Below are positions 10,613-22,852 of a DNA stretch of 64,000 nt, one piece after another; the stretch's first letter is position 1; each line of letters opens with the position of its first letter. A program made the translations under genes and the position numbers. The notes under the pieces were generated by a model, which saw only the letters and a list, made by a program, of their open reading frames with translations, was not told where the DNA came from and ran no database searches. Source of the DNA: Hydractinia symbiolongicarpus (lineage: Eukaryota > Cnidaria > Hydrozoa > Anthoathecata > Hydractiniidae); contig NC_079880.1 in NCBI RefSeq assembly GCF_029227915.1, positions 16,450,001 to 16,514,000 on the forward strand, read 5' to 3'.

Positions 10613-11888
10613 GTCCTAAGTTGTTTTCTCTGGCTCCATATCTTTACAACGCCGTAAACCACATGCACACGCCATAAAAAGGCTATAATACCGCCTTTTG
10701 CCGCCTAATAAAGTCCTTAAACGTAAATCACGTTGGTCTGCGTGCCTGCGCAGGTTACCATTGGTCTAGTCCTTCCACTCACAATACACTAGAACGTCCT
10801 AAGTTGTTATTCCTGGTTCCATGGCTTTAGAAAGCCGTAATCCACATGCAAACGCCATTAAAAGGCTATAATACGGCCTTTTGACGCCTAATAAAGGCCT
10901 TACAGGTAAATCACGTGGTTCCACGCGTCCAAGCTTGTTACCATTGGTCTAGTTCTTCCACTCTCAATACACTATGCCGTCCTAAGTTGTTTTTCCTGGT
11001 TCCATGGCTTTACAACGCCGTAAACCACATGCACACGCCATGAAAAGGCTATAATACTGCCTTTTGACGCCTATTAAATGCCTTACACGTAAATCACGGG
11101 GTTCCACGCGTCCAAGCTTGTTACCATTTGTCTAGTTCTTCCACTCTTAATACACTACGCCGTCCTAAGTTGTTTACCCTGGTTCCATGGCTTTACAACG
11201 CCGTAAACCACATGCACACGCCATGAAAAGGCTATAATACGGCCGTTTGACGCCTATTAAATGCCATACACGTACATCGCGTGGTTGTCACTGCACAGGT
11301 TACCATTGGTCTAGTCCTTCCACTGTCAATGCACTACGACGTCCTAAGTTGTTTTCTCTGGCTCCATAGCTTTGGAACGCCGTCAACTACGTGCACACGC
11401 CATTGAAAAGCAATAATACCGCCTTTTGCCGCCTAATAAAGTCCTTACACGTAAATCACGTTGGTCTGCGTGCCTGCGCAGGTTACCATTGGTCTAGTTC
11501 TTCCATTCTCAATACACTACGCCGTCCTAAGTTGTTTTTCCTGGTTCCATGGCTTTACAACGCCGTAAACCACATGCACACGCCATTGAAAAGCAATAAT
11601 ACCGCCTTTTGCCGCCTAATAAAGTCCTTACACGTAAATCACGTTGGTCTGCGTGCCTGTGCAGGTTACCATTGGTCTAGTCTTTCCACTGTCAATGCAC
11701 TACGACGTCCTAAGTTGTTTTCTCTGGCTCCATAGCTTTGGAAAGCCGTCAACTACATGCACACGCCATTGAAAAGAAATAATACCGCTTTTGCCGCCTA
11801 ATAAAGTCCTTACACGTAAATCACGTTGGTCTGCGTGCCTGCGCAGGTTACCATTGGTCTAGTTCTTCCATTCTCAATACACTACGCC

Positions 11889-12161
11889 GTCCTAAGTTGT
11901 TTTTCCTGGTTCCATGGCTTTAGAACGCCGTAATCCACATGCACACGCCATAAAATTGCTATAATACGGCCTCTGGACGCCTAATAAAGGCCTTTCCCTA
12001 GTTCCATGGCTTTAGAACGCCGTCAACTACATGCAAAGGCCTCTAAGGGCGGTAATACGGCTTTTTGCGGCCTATTAAAACCTTACACGTAAATCACGTG
12101 TGTCCGCGTGCTTGCACAAGTTACTATTGGTCCAGTCCTTCCACTCTCAATGCACTACGCC
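11889..12161 (+). repeat. 273-bp interval with truncated monomer (104 + 169)
   Basis: A monomer is cut after aaaggcc (about 11992) and joined to tttccctagttccatggc, which belongs near the start of the next monomer. About 90 bp is lost. The same join occurs at about 15528 and about 34228. It marks the entry into the divergent I monomers in three of their four occurrences; at the first (6921) the upstream monomer is intact. Confidence 0.85.
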
Positions 12162-15100
12162 GTTCTAAGTTGTTTTGTCCGGCTCCATCGCTTTGGAACT
12201 CCGTCAACTACGTGCACACGCCTCTAAAGGCCGTAATACGGTCTTTTGCCGCCAAATAAAGACCTTACACGTAAAATACGTGGTTACAACAGTCGAAGCC
12301 GGTTATCATTGGTGTAGTCCTTTCACTCCTAATGGACTAGGACGTTGTAAGCCGTTATCCCTGGTTCCACGACTATAGAACTTCCTCAACTACAAGCACA
12401 GCCCTCTAAAGGCCGTAATACGGTCTTTTGCCGCCTAACAAAAACCTTACACGTAAATTACGTGTTTCCAACCGTCCAAGCCGGTTGAGATTGGTCTGGT
12501 CCTTTCACTCTTAATGGACTAGGACGTCGTAAGCCGTTGTCCCTGGTTTCATGACTATAGAACGACGTCAACTACAAGCACACGCCTCTAAAAGCCGTAA
12601 TACGGTCTTTTGCCACCTAATAAAAGCCTTACACGTACATTACGTCGTTCCACGCGTCCAAGCCGGTTGCCATTGGTCTAGCCTTTCTATTCTCCTAAGT
12701 TTTTTGACCTGGCCGAATGGCTTTAGAACGTCGTCAACTACATGCACACGGCATGAAAAGGCTGCAATACGGCCTTTTGACGCCTAATTAAAGCTTTTCA
12801 GATAAGTTACGTCGTTCCACGCGTCCAAGCCCGTTATCATTGGTCTATCCTTTCAATTCTCAATGGACTAGAATGTCCTAAGTTGTTTTCCGCTGCGCCA
12901 AGGCTGTGCAACGCCGTCAACTACGTGCACGTGCGTCTAAAGGCTGCAATACGGCCTTTTGCGGCCTATTAAAGGCCTTACACGTAAATCAGATGGTTCC
13001 ACGCGTCCAAGCTTGTTACCATTGGTCTAGTTCTTCCACTCTCAATACACTACGCCGTCCTAAGTTGTTTTCCCTGGTTCCATGGCTTTAGAACGCCGTA
13101 AACCACATGGACACGCCATGAAAAGGCTATAATACGGCCTTTTGACGCCTATTAAATGCCTTACACGTAATCGTGTGGTTTCGCGTGCCTGCGCAGGTTA
13201 CCATTGGTCTAGTCCTTCCACTCTCAATACACTACGACGTCCTAAGTTATTTTTCCTGGCTCCATGGCTTTACAACGCCGTCAAATATATGCACACACGT
13301 CTATAACCAGCAATATGGCATTTTGCCGCCTAATAAAAGCCTTACACGTAAGTTAGACGGTTCCACGCGTCCATACCGGTTACCATTGGTCTAGTCCTTC
13401 CTTTCTCAATAGACTAAAACGTCTTAAGTTATTTTCCCCAGCGACAAGGCTGTACAACGCCGTCAACTACGTGCACATGCGTCTAAAAGCGGCAATACGG
13501 CCTTTTGCCGCCCATTAAATGCCTTACATGTAATCGTGTGGTTTCGCGAGCTTGCGCAGGTTACCATTGGTCTAGTCCTTCCACTCTCAATACACTAGAA
13601 CGTCCTAAGTTGTTTTTCCTTGTTCCATGGCTTTACAACGCCATAAACCACATGCACACGCCATGAAAAGGCTATAATACGGCCTTTTGACGCCTAATAA
13701 ATGCCTTACACGTAAATCACGGGGTTCCACGCGTCTAAGCTTGTTACCATTGGTCTAGTTCTTCCACTCTCAATACACTACGACGTCCTAAGTTGTTTTC
13801 TCTGGCTCCATACCTTTACAACGCCGTAAACCACATGCACACGCCATAAAAAGGCTTTAATACCGCCTTTTGCCGCCTAATAAAGTCCTTAAACGTAAAT
13901 CACGTTGGTCTGCGTGCCTGCGCAGGTTACCATTGGTCTAGTCCTTCCACTCACAATACACTAGAACGTCCTAAGTTGTTTTTCCTGGTTCCATGGCTTT
14001 ACAACGCCGTAAACCACATGCACACGCCATGAAAAGGCTATAATACGGCCGTTTGACGCCTATTAAATGCCATACACGTACATCGCGTGGTTCTGCGTCA
14101 CTGCACAGGTTACCATTGGTCAGTCCTTCCACTGTCAATGCACTACGACGTCCTAAGTTGTTTTCTCTGGCTTCATAGCTTTGGAACGCCGTCAACTACG
14201 TGCACACGCCATTGAAAAGCTATAATACCGCCTTTTGCCGCCTAATAAAGTCCTTACACGTAAATCACGTTGGTCTGCGGCCTGCGCAGGTTACCATTGG
14301 TCTAGTCTTTCCACTGTCAATGCACTACGACGTCGTAAGTTGTTTTCTCTGGCTCCATAGCTTTGGAACGCCGTCAACTACATGCACACGCCATTGAAAA
14401 GCAATAATACCGCCTTTTGCCGCCTAATAAAGTCCTTACACGTAAATCACGTTGGTCTGCGTGCCTGCGCAGGTTACCATTGGTCTAGTTCTTCCATTCT
14501 CAATACACTATGCCGTCCTAAGTTGTTTTCCCTGGTTCCATGGCTTTAGAACGCCGTAAACCTCATGCACACGCCATAAAAAGGCTGTAATACTGCCTTT
14601 TGACGCCTATTAAATGCCTTACACGTAAATCACGGGGTTCCACGCGTCCAAGCTTGTTACCATTTGTCTAGTTCTTCCACTCTTAATACACTACGCCGTC
14701 CTAAGTTGTTTACCCTGGTTCCATGGCTTTACAACGCCGTAAACCACATGCACACGCCATGAAAAGGCTATAATACGGCCGTTTGACGCCTATTAAATGC
14801 CATACACGTACATCGCGTGGTTGTCACTGCACAGGTTACCATTGGTCTAGTCCTTCCACTGTCAATGCACTACGACGTCCTAAGTTGTTTTCTCTGGCTC
14901 CATAGCTTTGGAACGCCGTCAACTACGTGCACACGCCATTGAAAAGCAATAATACCGCCTTTTGCCGCCTAATAAAGTCCTTACACGTAAATCACGTTGG
15001 TCTGCGTGCCTGCGCAGGTTACCATTGGTCTAGTTCTTCCATTCTCAATACACTACGCCGTCCTAAGTTGTTTTTCCTGGTTCCATGGCTTTACAACGCC

Positions 15101-15528
15101 GTAAACCACATGCACACGCCATTGAAAAGCAATAATACCGCCTTTTGCCGCCTAATAAAGTCCTTACACGTAAATCACGTTGGTCTGCGTGCCTGTGCAG
15201 GTTACCATTGGTCTAGTCTTTCCACTGTCAATGCACTACGACGTCCTAAGTTGTTTTCTCTGGCTCCATAGCTTTGGAAAGCCGTCAACTACATGCACAC
15301 GCCATTGAAAAGAAATAATACCGCTTTTGCCGCCTAATAAAGTCCTTACACGTAAATCACGTTGGTCTGCGTGCCTGCGCAGGTTACCATTGGTCTAGTT
15401 CTTCCATTCTCAATACACTACGCCGTCCTAAGTTGTTTTTCCTGGTTCCATGGCTTTAGAACGCCGTAATCCACATGCACACGCCATAAAATTGCTATAA
15501 TACGGCCTCTGGACGCCTAATAAAGGCC
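11993..15528 (+). repeat. Large satellite block, copy 2 (3536 bp, internally deleted)
   Basis: From 11993 to about 14590 the sequence follows copy 1 at +5060. From there on it follows copy 1 at +3536. The switch lies within a gctgtaatac/gctataatac stretch, and 1524 bp of copy 1 (about 9531-11055, eight monomer intervals including the 259- and 174-bp ones) is absent. Unequal exchange between in-register monomers explains this. The block both begins after and ends with the same truncated-monomer junction, so it forms a 3536-bp unit with copy 3. Confidence 0.85.
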
Positions 15529-18500
15529 TTTCCCTAGTTCCATGGCTTTAGAACGCCGTCAACTACATGCAAAGGCCTCTAAGGGCGGTAATACGGCTTT
15601 TTGCGGCCTATTAAAACCTTACACGTAAATCACGTGTGTCCGCGTGCTTGCACAAGTTACTATTGGTCCAGTCCTTCCACTCTCAATGCACTACGCCGTT
15701 CTAAGTTGTTTTGTCCGGCTCCATCGCTTTGGAACTCCGTCAACTACGTGCACACGCCTCTAAAGGCCGTAATACGGTCTTTTGCCGCCAAATAAAGACC
15801 TTACACGTAAAATACGTGGTTACAACAGTCGAAGCCGGTTATCATTGGTGTAGTCCTTTCACTCCTAATGGACTAGGACGTTGTAAGCCGTTATCCCTGG
15901 TTCCACGACTATAGAACTTCCTCAACTACAAGCACAGCCCTCTAAAGGCCGTAATACGGTCTTTTGCCGCCTAACAAAAACCTTACACGTAAATTACGTG
16001 TTTCCAACCGTCCAAGCCGGTTGAGATTGGTCTGGTCCTTTCACTCTTAATGGACTAGGACGTCGTAAGCCGTTGTCCCTGGTTTCATGACTATAGAACG
16101 ACGTCAACTACAAGCACACGCCTCTAAAAGCCGTAATACGGTCTTTTGCCACCTAATAAAAGCCTTACACGTACATTACGTCGTTCCACGCGTCCAAGCC
16201 GGTTGCCATTGGTCTAGCCTTTCTATTCTCCTAAGTTTTTTGACCTGGCCGAATGGCTTTAGAACGTCGTCAACTACATGCACACGGCATGAAAAGGCTG
16301 CAATACGGCCTTTTGACGCCTAATTAAAGCTTTTCAGATAAGTTACGTCGTTCCACGCGTCCAAGCCCGTTATCATTGGTCTATCCTTTCAATTCTCAAT
16401 GGACTAGAATGTCCTAAGTTGTTTTCCGCTGCGCCAAGGCTGTGCAACGCCGTCAACTACGTGCACGTGCGTCTAAAGGCTGCAATACGGCCTTTTGCGG
16501 CCTATTAAAGGCCTTACACGTAAATCAGATGGTTCCACGCGTCCAAGCTTGTTACCATTGGTCTAGTTCTTCCACTCTCAATACACTACGCCGTCCTAAG
16601 TTGTTTTCCCTGGTTCCATGGCTTTAGAACGCCGTAAACCACATGGACACGCCATGAAAAGGCTATAATACGGCCTTTTGACGCCTATTAAATGCCTTAC
16701 ACGTAATCGTGTGGTTTCGCGTGCCTGCGCAGGTTACCATTGGTCTAGTCCTTCCACTCTCAATACACTACGACGTCCTAAGTTATTTTTCCTGGCTCCA
16801 TGGCTTTACAACGCCGTCAAATATATGCACACACGTCTATAACCAGCAATATGGCATTTTGCCGCCTAATAAAAGCCTTACACGTAAGTTAGACGGTTCC
16901 ACGCGTCCATACCGGTTACCATTGGTCTAGTCCTTCCTTTCTCAATAGACTAAAACGTCTTAAGTTATTTTCCCCAGCGACAAGGCTGTACAACGCCGTC
17001 AACTACGTGCACATGCGTCTAAAAGCGGCAATACGGCCTTTTGCCGCCCATTAAATGCCTTACATGTAATCGTGTGGTTTCGCGAGCTTGCGCAGGTTAC
17101 CATTGGTCTAGTCCTTCCACTCTCAATACACTAGAACGTCCTAAGTTGTTTTTCCTTGTTCCATGGCTTTACAACGCCATAAACCACATGCACACGCCAT
17201 GAAAAGGCTATAATACGGCCTTTTGACGCCTAATAAATGCCTTACACGTAAATCACGGGGTTCCACGCGTCTAAGCTTGTTACCATTGGTCTAGTTCTTC
17301 CACTCTCAATACACTACGACGTCCTAAGTTGTTTTCTCTGGCTCCATACCTTTACAACGCCGTAAACCACATGCACACGCCATAAAAAGGCTTTAATACC
17401 GCCTTTTGCCGCCTAATAAAGTCCTTAAACGTAAATCACGTTGGTCTGCGTGCCTGCGCAGGTTACCATTGGTCTAGTCCTTCCACTCACAATACACTAG
17501 AACGTCCTAAGTTGTTTTTCCTGGTTCCATGGCTTTACAACGCCGTAAACCACATGCACACGCCATGAAAAGGCTATAATACGGCCGTTTGACGCCTATT
17601 AAATGCCATACACGTACATCGCGTGGTTCTGCGTCACTGCACAGGTTACCATTGGTCAGTCCTTCCACTGTCAATGCACTACGACGTCCTAAGTTGTTTT
17701 CTCTGGCTTCATAGCTTTGGAACGCCGTCAACTACGTGCACACGCCATTGAAAAGCTATAATACCGCCTTTTGCCGCCTAATAAAGTCCTTACACGTAAA
17801 TCACGTTGGTCTGCGGCCTGCGCAGGTTACCATTGGTCTAGTCTTTCCACTGTCAATGCACTACGACGTCGTAAGTTGTTTTCTCTGGCTCCATAGCTTT
17901 GGAACGCCGTCAACTACATGCACACGCCATTGAAAAGCAATAATACCGCCTTTTGCCGCCTAATAAAGTCCTTACACGTAAATCACGTTGGTCTGCGTGC
18001 CTGCGCAGGTTACCATTGGTCTAGTTCTTCCATTCTCAATACACTATGCCGTCCTAAGTTGTTTTCCCTGGTTCCATGGCTTTAGAACGCCGTAAACCTC
18101 ATGCACACGCCATAAAAAGGCTGTAATACGGCCTTTTGCCGCCTATTAAGGGCCTTACACGTAAATCACGTGGGTCCGCGTGTCTGCGCAGGTTTTATTT
18201 TGTCTAGTCCTTCCACCCTCAATACACTAGAACGTCCTAAGTTGTTTTCTCTTCCTCCATACCCTTCAAAAGCCGTCAACTACATGCACACACGTCTTTA
18301 GCCATATGTCCTTTTGCAGCTTATTAAAGGCCTTACACGTAAATCACGTGGTTCCACGCGTCCAAGCTTGTTACGATTGGCCTAGTCCTTCCACTCTCAA
18401 TACACTACGACGTCCTAAGTTGTTCTCCCTGGCTCCGTGCCTTGGGAACGCCGTAAACTGCATGCAAAGGACTCTAAAGGCCGTAATACGGCCTTTTGCC

Positions 18501-20185
18501 GCGTATTAAAGGCCTTACACGTAATCGTGTGGTTTCGCGGGCCTACGCAGGTTACCATTGGTCTAGTCCTTCCACTCTCAATACACTAGAACGTCCTAAG
18601 TTGTTAATCCTGGTTCCATGGCTTTAGAAAGCCGTAATCTACATGCACATGCCATGAAAAGGCTATAATACGGCCTTTTGACGCCTATTAAATGCCTTAC
18701 ACGTAAATCATGGGGTTCCACGCGTCCAAGCTTGTTACCATTGGTCTAGTTCTTCCACTCTTAATACACTACGCCGTCCTAAGTTGTTTTACCTGGTTCC
18801 ATGGCTTTACAACGCCGTAAACCACATGCACACACCATGAAAAGGCTATAATACGGCCTTTTGTCGCCTATTAAATGCCATACACGTACATCGCGTGGTT
18901 CTGCGTCACTGCACAGGTTACCATTGGTCTAGTCCTTTTGCTGCCCATTAAATGCCTTACATGTAATCGTGTGATTTCGCGTGCCTGCGCAGGTTACTAT
19001 TGGTCTAGTCCTTCCACTGTCAATACACTAGAACGTCCTAAGTTGTTATTCCTGGTTCCATGGCTTTAGAAAGCCGTAATCCACATGCACACGCCATGAA
19101 AAGGCTATAATACGGCCTTTTGACGCCTAATAAAGGTAAATCACGTGGTTCCACGCGTCCAAGCTTGTTACCATTGGTCTAGTTCTTCCACTCTCAATAC
19201 ACTACGACGTCCTAAGTTGTTTTCTCTGGCTCCATATCTTTACAACGCCGTAAACCACATGCACACGCCATAAAAAGGCTATAATACCGCCTTTTGCCGC
19301 CTAATAAAGTCCTTAAACGTAAATCACGTTGGTCTGCGTGCCTGCGCAGGTTACCATTGGTCTAGTCCTTCCACTCACAATACACTAGAACGTCCTAAGT
19401 TGTTATTCCTGGTTCCATGGCTTTAGAAAGCCGTAATCCACATGCAAACGCCATTAAAAGGCTATAATACGGCCTTTTGACGCCTAATAAAGGCCTTACA
19501 GGTAAATCACGTGGTTCCACGCGTCCAAGCTTGTTACCATTGGTCTAGTTCTTCCACTCTCAATACACTATGCCGTCCTAAGTTGTTTTTCCTGGTTCCA
19601 TGGCTTTACAACGCCGTAAACCACATGCACACGCCATGAAAAGGCTATAATACTGCCTTTTGACGCCTATTAAATGCCTTACACGTAAATCACGGGGTTC
19701 CACGCGTCCAAGCTTGTTACCATTTGTCTAGTTCTTCCACTCTTAATACACTACGCCGTCCTAAGTTGTTTACCCTGGTTCCATGGCTTTACAACGCCGT
19801 AAACCACATGCACACGCCATGAAAAGGCTATAATACGGCCGTTTGACGCCTATTAAATGCCATACACGTACATCGCGTGGTTCTGCGTCACTGCACAGGT
19901 TACCATTGGTCTAGTCCTTCCACTGTCAATGCACTACGACGTCCTAAGTTGTTTTCTCTGGCTCCATAGCTTTGGAACGCCGTCAACTACGTGCACACGC
20001 CATTGAAAAGCAATAATACCGCCTTTTGCCGCCTAATAAAGTCCTTACACGTAAATCACGTTGGTCTGCGTGCCTGCGCAGGTTACCATTGGTCTAGTTC
20101 TTCCATTCTCAATACACTACGCCGTCCTAAGTTGCTTTTCCTGGTTTCATGGCTTTACAACGCCGTAAACCACATGCACACGCCA
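15529..20185 (+). repeat. Large satellite block, copy 3
   Basis: This follows copy 1 at +8596 (then +8600 after the 4-bp difference near 19892) and carries the full interior missing from copy 2. It shares aaaagcggcaatacgg near 17023 with copy 2, where copy 1 has aaaagctgcaatacgg. Copy 3 is therefore mosaic between copy-1-like and copy-2-like states. The match to copy 1 stops in the monomer at 20124, in the aaaggctataat core. Confidence 0.85.
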
Positions 20186-21135
20186 TGAAAAGGCTATAAT
20201 ACGGCCTTTTGACGCCTAATAAAGGCCTTACACGTAAATCGCGTTGTTCCGCGTGACTGCGCAGCTTACTATTGGTCTAGTTCTTCCACTCTTAATGCAC
20301 TAGGACGTTCTAAGTTGTTTTCCCTGGTTCCATGGCTTTAGAACGCCGTAAACCACATGCACACGCCATAAAAAGGCTATAATGCGTCCTTTTGCGGCCT
20401 ATTAAAGGCCTTACACGTAAATCACGTGGTTCCACGCGTCCAAGCTTGTTACCATTGGCCTAGTCCTTTCAATCTCAATACACTACGTCGTCCTAAGTTG
20501 TTCTCCCTGTCTCCATGCCTTGGGAACGCCGTAAACTACATGCAAAGGACTCTAAAGTCTGTTATACGGCCTTTTGCGGCCTATTAAAGGCTTTACACGT
20601 GAATCACGTGGTTCCGCGCGCCTGCGCAGGTTACCATTGGTCCAGTCCTTCCACTCACAACACACTAGGACGTCCTAAGTTGTTTTCCCTGGTTCCATAT
20701 CTTTAGAACGCCATCAATTACATGCACACACGTCTATAGGCAGCAATATGGCATTTTGCCGCCTAAGAAAAGCCTACACGTAAATTACGTCGTTCCACCC
20801 GTTCAAGCTGGTTTCTCATTGGTCTAGTCCTTCCACTGTCCATGCACTACGACGTCCTAATTTATTTTCTCTGGCTCCATGGCTTTGGAACGCCGTCAAT
20901 TACATGCACACACGTCTATAGGCAGCAATATGGCCTTTAGCCGCCTAATAAAAACCTTACACGTAAGTTACGCGGTTCCACGCGTCCATACCGGTTACCA
21001 TTGGTCTAGTCCTTCCATTCTTAATGGACTAGAAGCTCCTAAGTTATTTTCCTCAGCGACCAGGCTGTACAACGCCGTCAACTACGTGCACATGCGTCTA
21101 AAGGCTGCAATACGGCCTTTTGCCGCCCATTAAAT
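20186..21135 (+). repeat. Mixed monomers
   Basis: Edges at 20307, 20490, 20672, 20854 and 21036. The set includes an H monomer carrying a CCTGCGCAGG 3' half (20490), a B-like monomer with gcctaagaaaagcctacacg, and an A-like monomer with cctcagcgaccagg. Much of 20672-21216 resembles 2549-3093. No gene or inserted element is seen. Confidence 0.65.
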
Positions 21136-21690
21136 GCCTTACACGTAATCGTGTGGTTTCACGTGCCTGCGCAGGTTACCATTGGTCTAGTCCTTCCACT
21201 CTCAATGCACTAGAACGTCCTAAGTTGTTCTCTCTGGTTCCATGGCTTTAGAAAGCCGTAATCCACATGCACACGCCATGAAAATGCTATAATACGGCCT
21301 TTTGACGCCTAATAAAGGCCTTACAAGTAAATCACGTGGTTCCGCGTGACTGCGCAGGTTACTATTGGTCTAGTTCTTCCACTCTCAATGCACTAGGACG
21401 TCCTAAGTTGTTTTCCCTGGCTCCATGTCTTTACAACGCCGCAAAACACATGCACACGCCATGAAAAGGCTATAATACAGCCTTTTGACGCCTATCAAAG
21501 GCCTTAAACTTAAATTACGTGGTTCCACGCGTCCAAGCTTGCTCTCATTGGTCTATTCCTTCCATTCTCAATGGACTCGAACGTCCTAAGTTGTTTTCCC
21601 TGGCTCCATGTCTTTACAACGCCGCAAAACACATGCACACGCCATGAAAAGGCTATAATACGGCCTTTTGACGCCTATCAAAGGCCTTAA
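21136..21690 (+). repeat. Block shared with 23132-23686 (offset 1996)
   Basis: Edges 21217, 21400 and 21583 match 23213, 23396 and 23579. Shared rare variants include gccatgaaaatgctataata, ccttacaagtaaatcacgtg and atggactcgaacgtcc. The second copy joins G-type sequence after about 23675, whereas the first continues with a C-type core. This is a local duplication of just over three monomers. Confidence 0.8.
21400..21582 (+). repeat. Subtype C monomer (exemplar)
   Basis: Subtype C has catgtctttacaacgccgca near the start, acagccttttgacgcctatc in the core, and cttaaacttaaattacgtgg where others have the cacgt/acgtg dyad. The downstream dyad is therefore lost, and the central hairpin is reduced to gccttt/aaaggc. 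The tail reads gctctcattggtctattcc. Runs of two consecutive C monomers are common (5098-5463, 21400-21765, 43875-44240, 45700-46065, and inside each 1045-bp unit). Confidence 0.8.
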
Positions 21691-21948
21691 ACTTAAATTA
21701 CGTGGTTCCACGTGACCAAGCTTGCTCTCATTGGTCTAGTTCTTCCACTCTCAATACAATACGGCGTCCTAAGTTGTTTTCTCTGGCTCCATAGCTTTAC
21801 AACGCCGTAAACCACATGCACACGCCATAAAAAGGCTATAATACCGCCTTTTGCCGCCTAATAAAGTCCTTAAACGAAAATCACGTTGGTCTGCGTGCCT
21901 GTGCAGGTTACCATTGGTCTAGTCTTTCCACTCTCAATACACGAGAGC

Positions 21949-22120
21949 GTCCTAAGTTGTTATTCCTGGTTCCATGGCTTTAGAAAGCCGTAATCCACAT
22001 GCAAGCGCCATGAAAAGGCCTTTTGACGCCTAATAAAGGCCTTACAGGTAAATCACGTGGTTCCACGCGTCCAAGCTTGTTACCATTGGTCTAGTCCTTC
22101 CACTCTCAATACACTAAAAC
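21949..22120 (+). repeat. 172-bp monomer with fused hairpin arms
   Basis: In this G-like monomer the usual aaaaggctataatacggcctttt is reduced to AAAAGGCCTTTT (22013-22024), a perfect 12-bp palindrome. The 11 bases between the upstream aaaagg and the central cctttt are gone. This is the outcome expected if the deletion removed the loop between the two complementary arms. Confidence 0.85.
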
Positions 22121-22852
22121 GTCCTACGTTGTTTTCCCTGGTTCCATGGCTTTAGAAAGCCGTAATCCACATGCACGCGCCATGAAAAGGCTATATTACG
22201 GCCTTTTGACGCCTAATAAAGGCCTTACAGGTAAATCACGTGGTTCCACGCGTCCAAGCTTGTTACCATTGGTCTAGTCCTTCCACTCTCAATACACTAG
22301 AACGTCCTAAGTTGTTATTCCTGGTTCCATGGCTTTAGAAAGCCGTAATCCACATGCACACGCCATGAAAAGGCTATAATACGGCCTTTTGACGCCTAAT
22401 AAAGGCCTTACAGGTAAATCACGTGGTTCCACGCGTCCAAGCTTGTTACCATTGGTCTAGTCCTTCCACTCTCAATACACTAGAACGTCCTAAGTTGTTA
22501 TTCCTGGTTCCATGGCTTTAGAAAGCCGTAATCCACATGCACACGCCATGAAAAGGCTATAATACGGCCTTTTGACGCCTAATAAAGGCCTTACAGGTAA
22601 ATCACGTGGTTCCACGCGTCCAAGCTTGTTACCATTGGTCTAGTCCTTCAACTCTCAATACACTAGAACGTCCTAAGTTGTTTTCCCTGGTTCCATGGCT
22701 TTAGAAAGCCGTAATCCACATGCACGCGCCATGAAAAAGCTATAATACGGCCTTTTGACGCCTATAAAAGGCCTTACAGGTAAATCACGTGGTTCCACGC
22801 GTCCAAGCTTGTTACCATTGGCCTAGTCCTTCCACTCTCAATACACTACGAC
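22121..22852 (+). repeat. Run of near-identical G monomers
   Basis: Four consecutive 183-bp monomers at 22121, 22304, 22487 and 22670 are all subtype G. The middle two look identical by eye and the outer two differ at a handful of bases (for example actaaaac, gctatattac, tccttcaactc). This is the only clear single-monomer homotandem run in the window and looks like a recent amplification at monomer level. Confidence 0.8.
22304..22486 (+). repeat. Subtype G monomer (exemplar)
   Basis: Subtype G reads gttattcctggttccatggc, then tagaaagccgtaatccacat, and ccttacaggtaaatcacgtg. The central hairpin ggccttt/aaaggcc is intact, but cagg in place of cacg breaks one pair of the downstream dyad. The HindIII-type box is present. 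G is among the most abundant subtypes between 19 kb and 60 kb. This copy and the next (22487-22669) look identical by eye. Confidence 0.85.

Larger units (their letters stand above)
6921..11992 (+). repeat. Large satellite block, copy 1
   Basis: This block begins with the divergent I monomers and runs through F-, G- and E-type monomers. It is repeated at +5060 (copy 2, shortened) and +8596 (copy 3). It includes the E-D pair at 9454-9815, the 259-bp irregular monomer at 10180 and the 174-bp monomer at 10439. Copies 1 and 2 share a 4-bp loss near 11286 (ggttgtcactg against ggttctgcgtcactg in copy 3). That makes copy 2's tail closer to copy 1 than to copy 3. Confidence 0.85.

Noticed and set aside
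11391-11735. Open reading frames of 61-114 codons on both strands throughout the window, many with a shared HVNHV...WSSPST-like pattern
   Set aside because: They repeat because the satellite repeats. The monomer (~182 bp) is not a multiple of three, so frames rotate and stop. Starts and stops sit at arbitrary monomer positions, and homologous copies are broken by single-base changes. The longest (11391-11735, also 14927-15271) merely spans two monomers. None is a gene.
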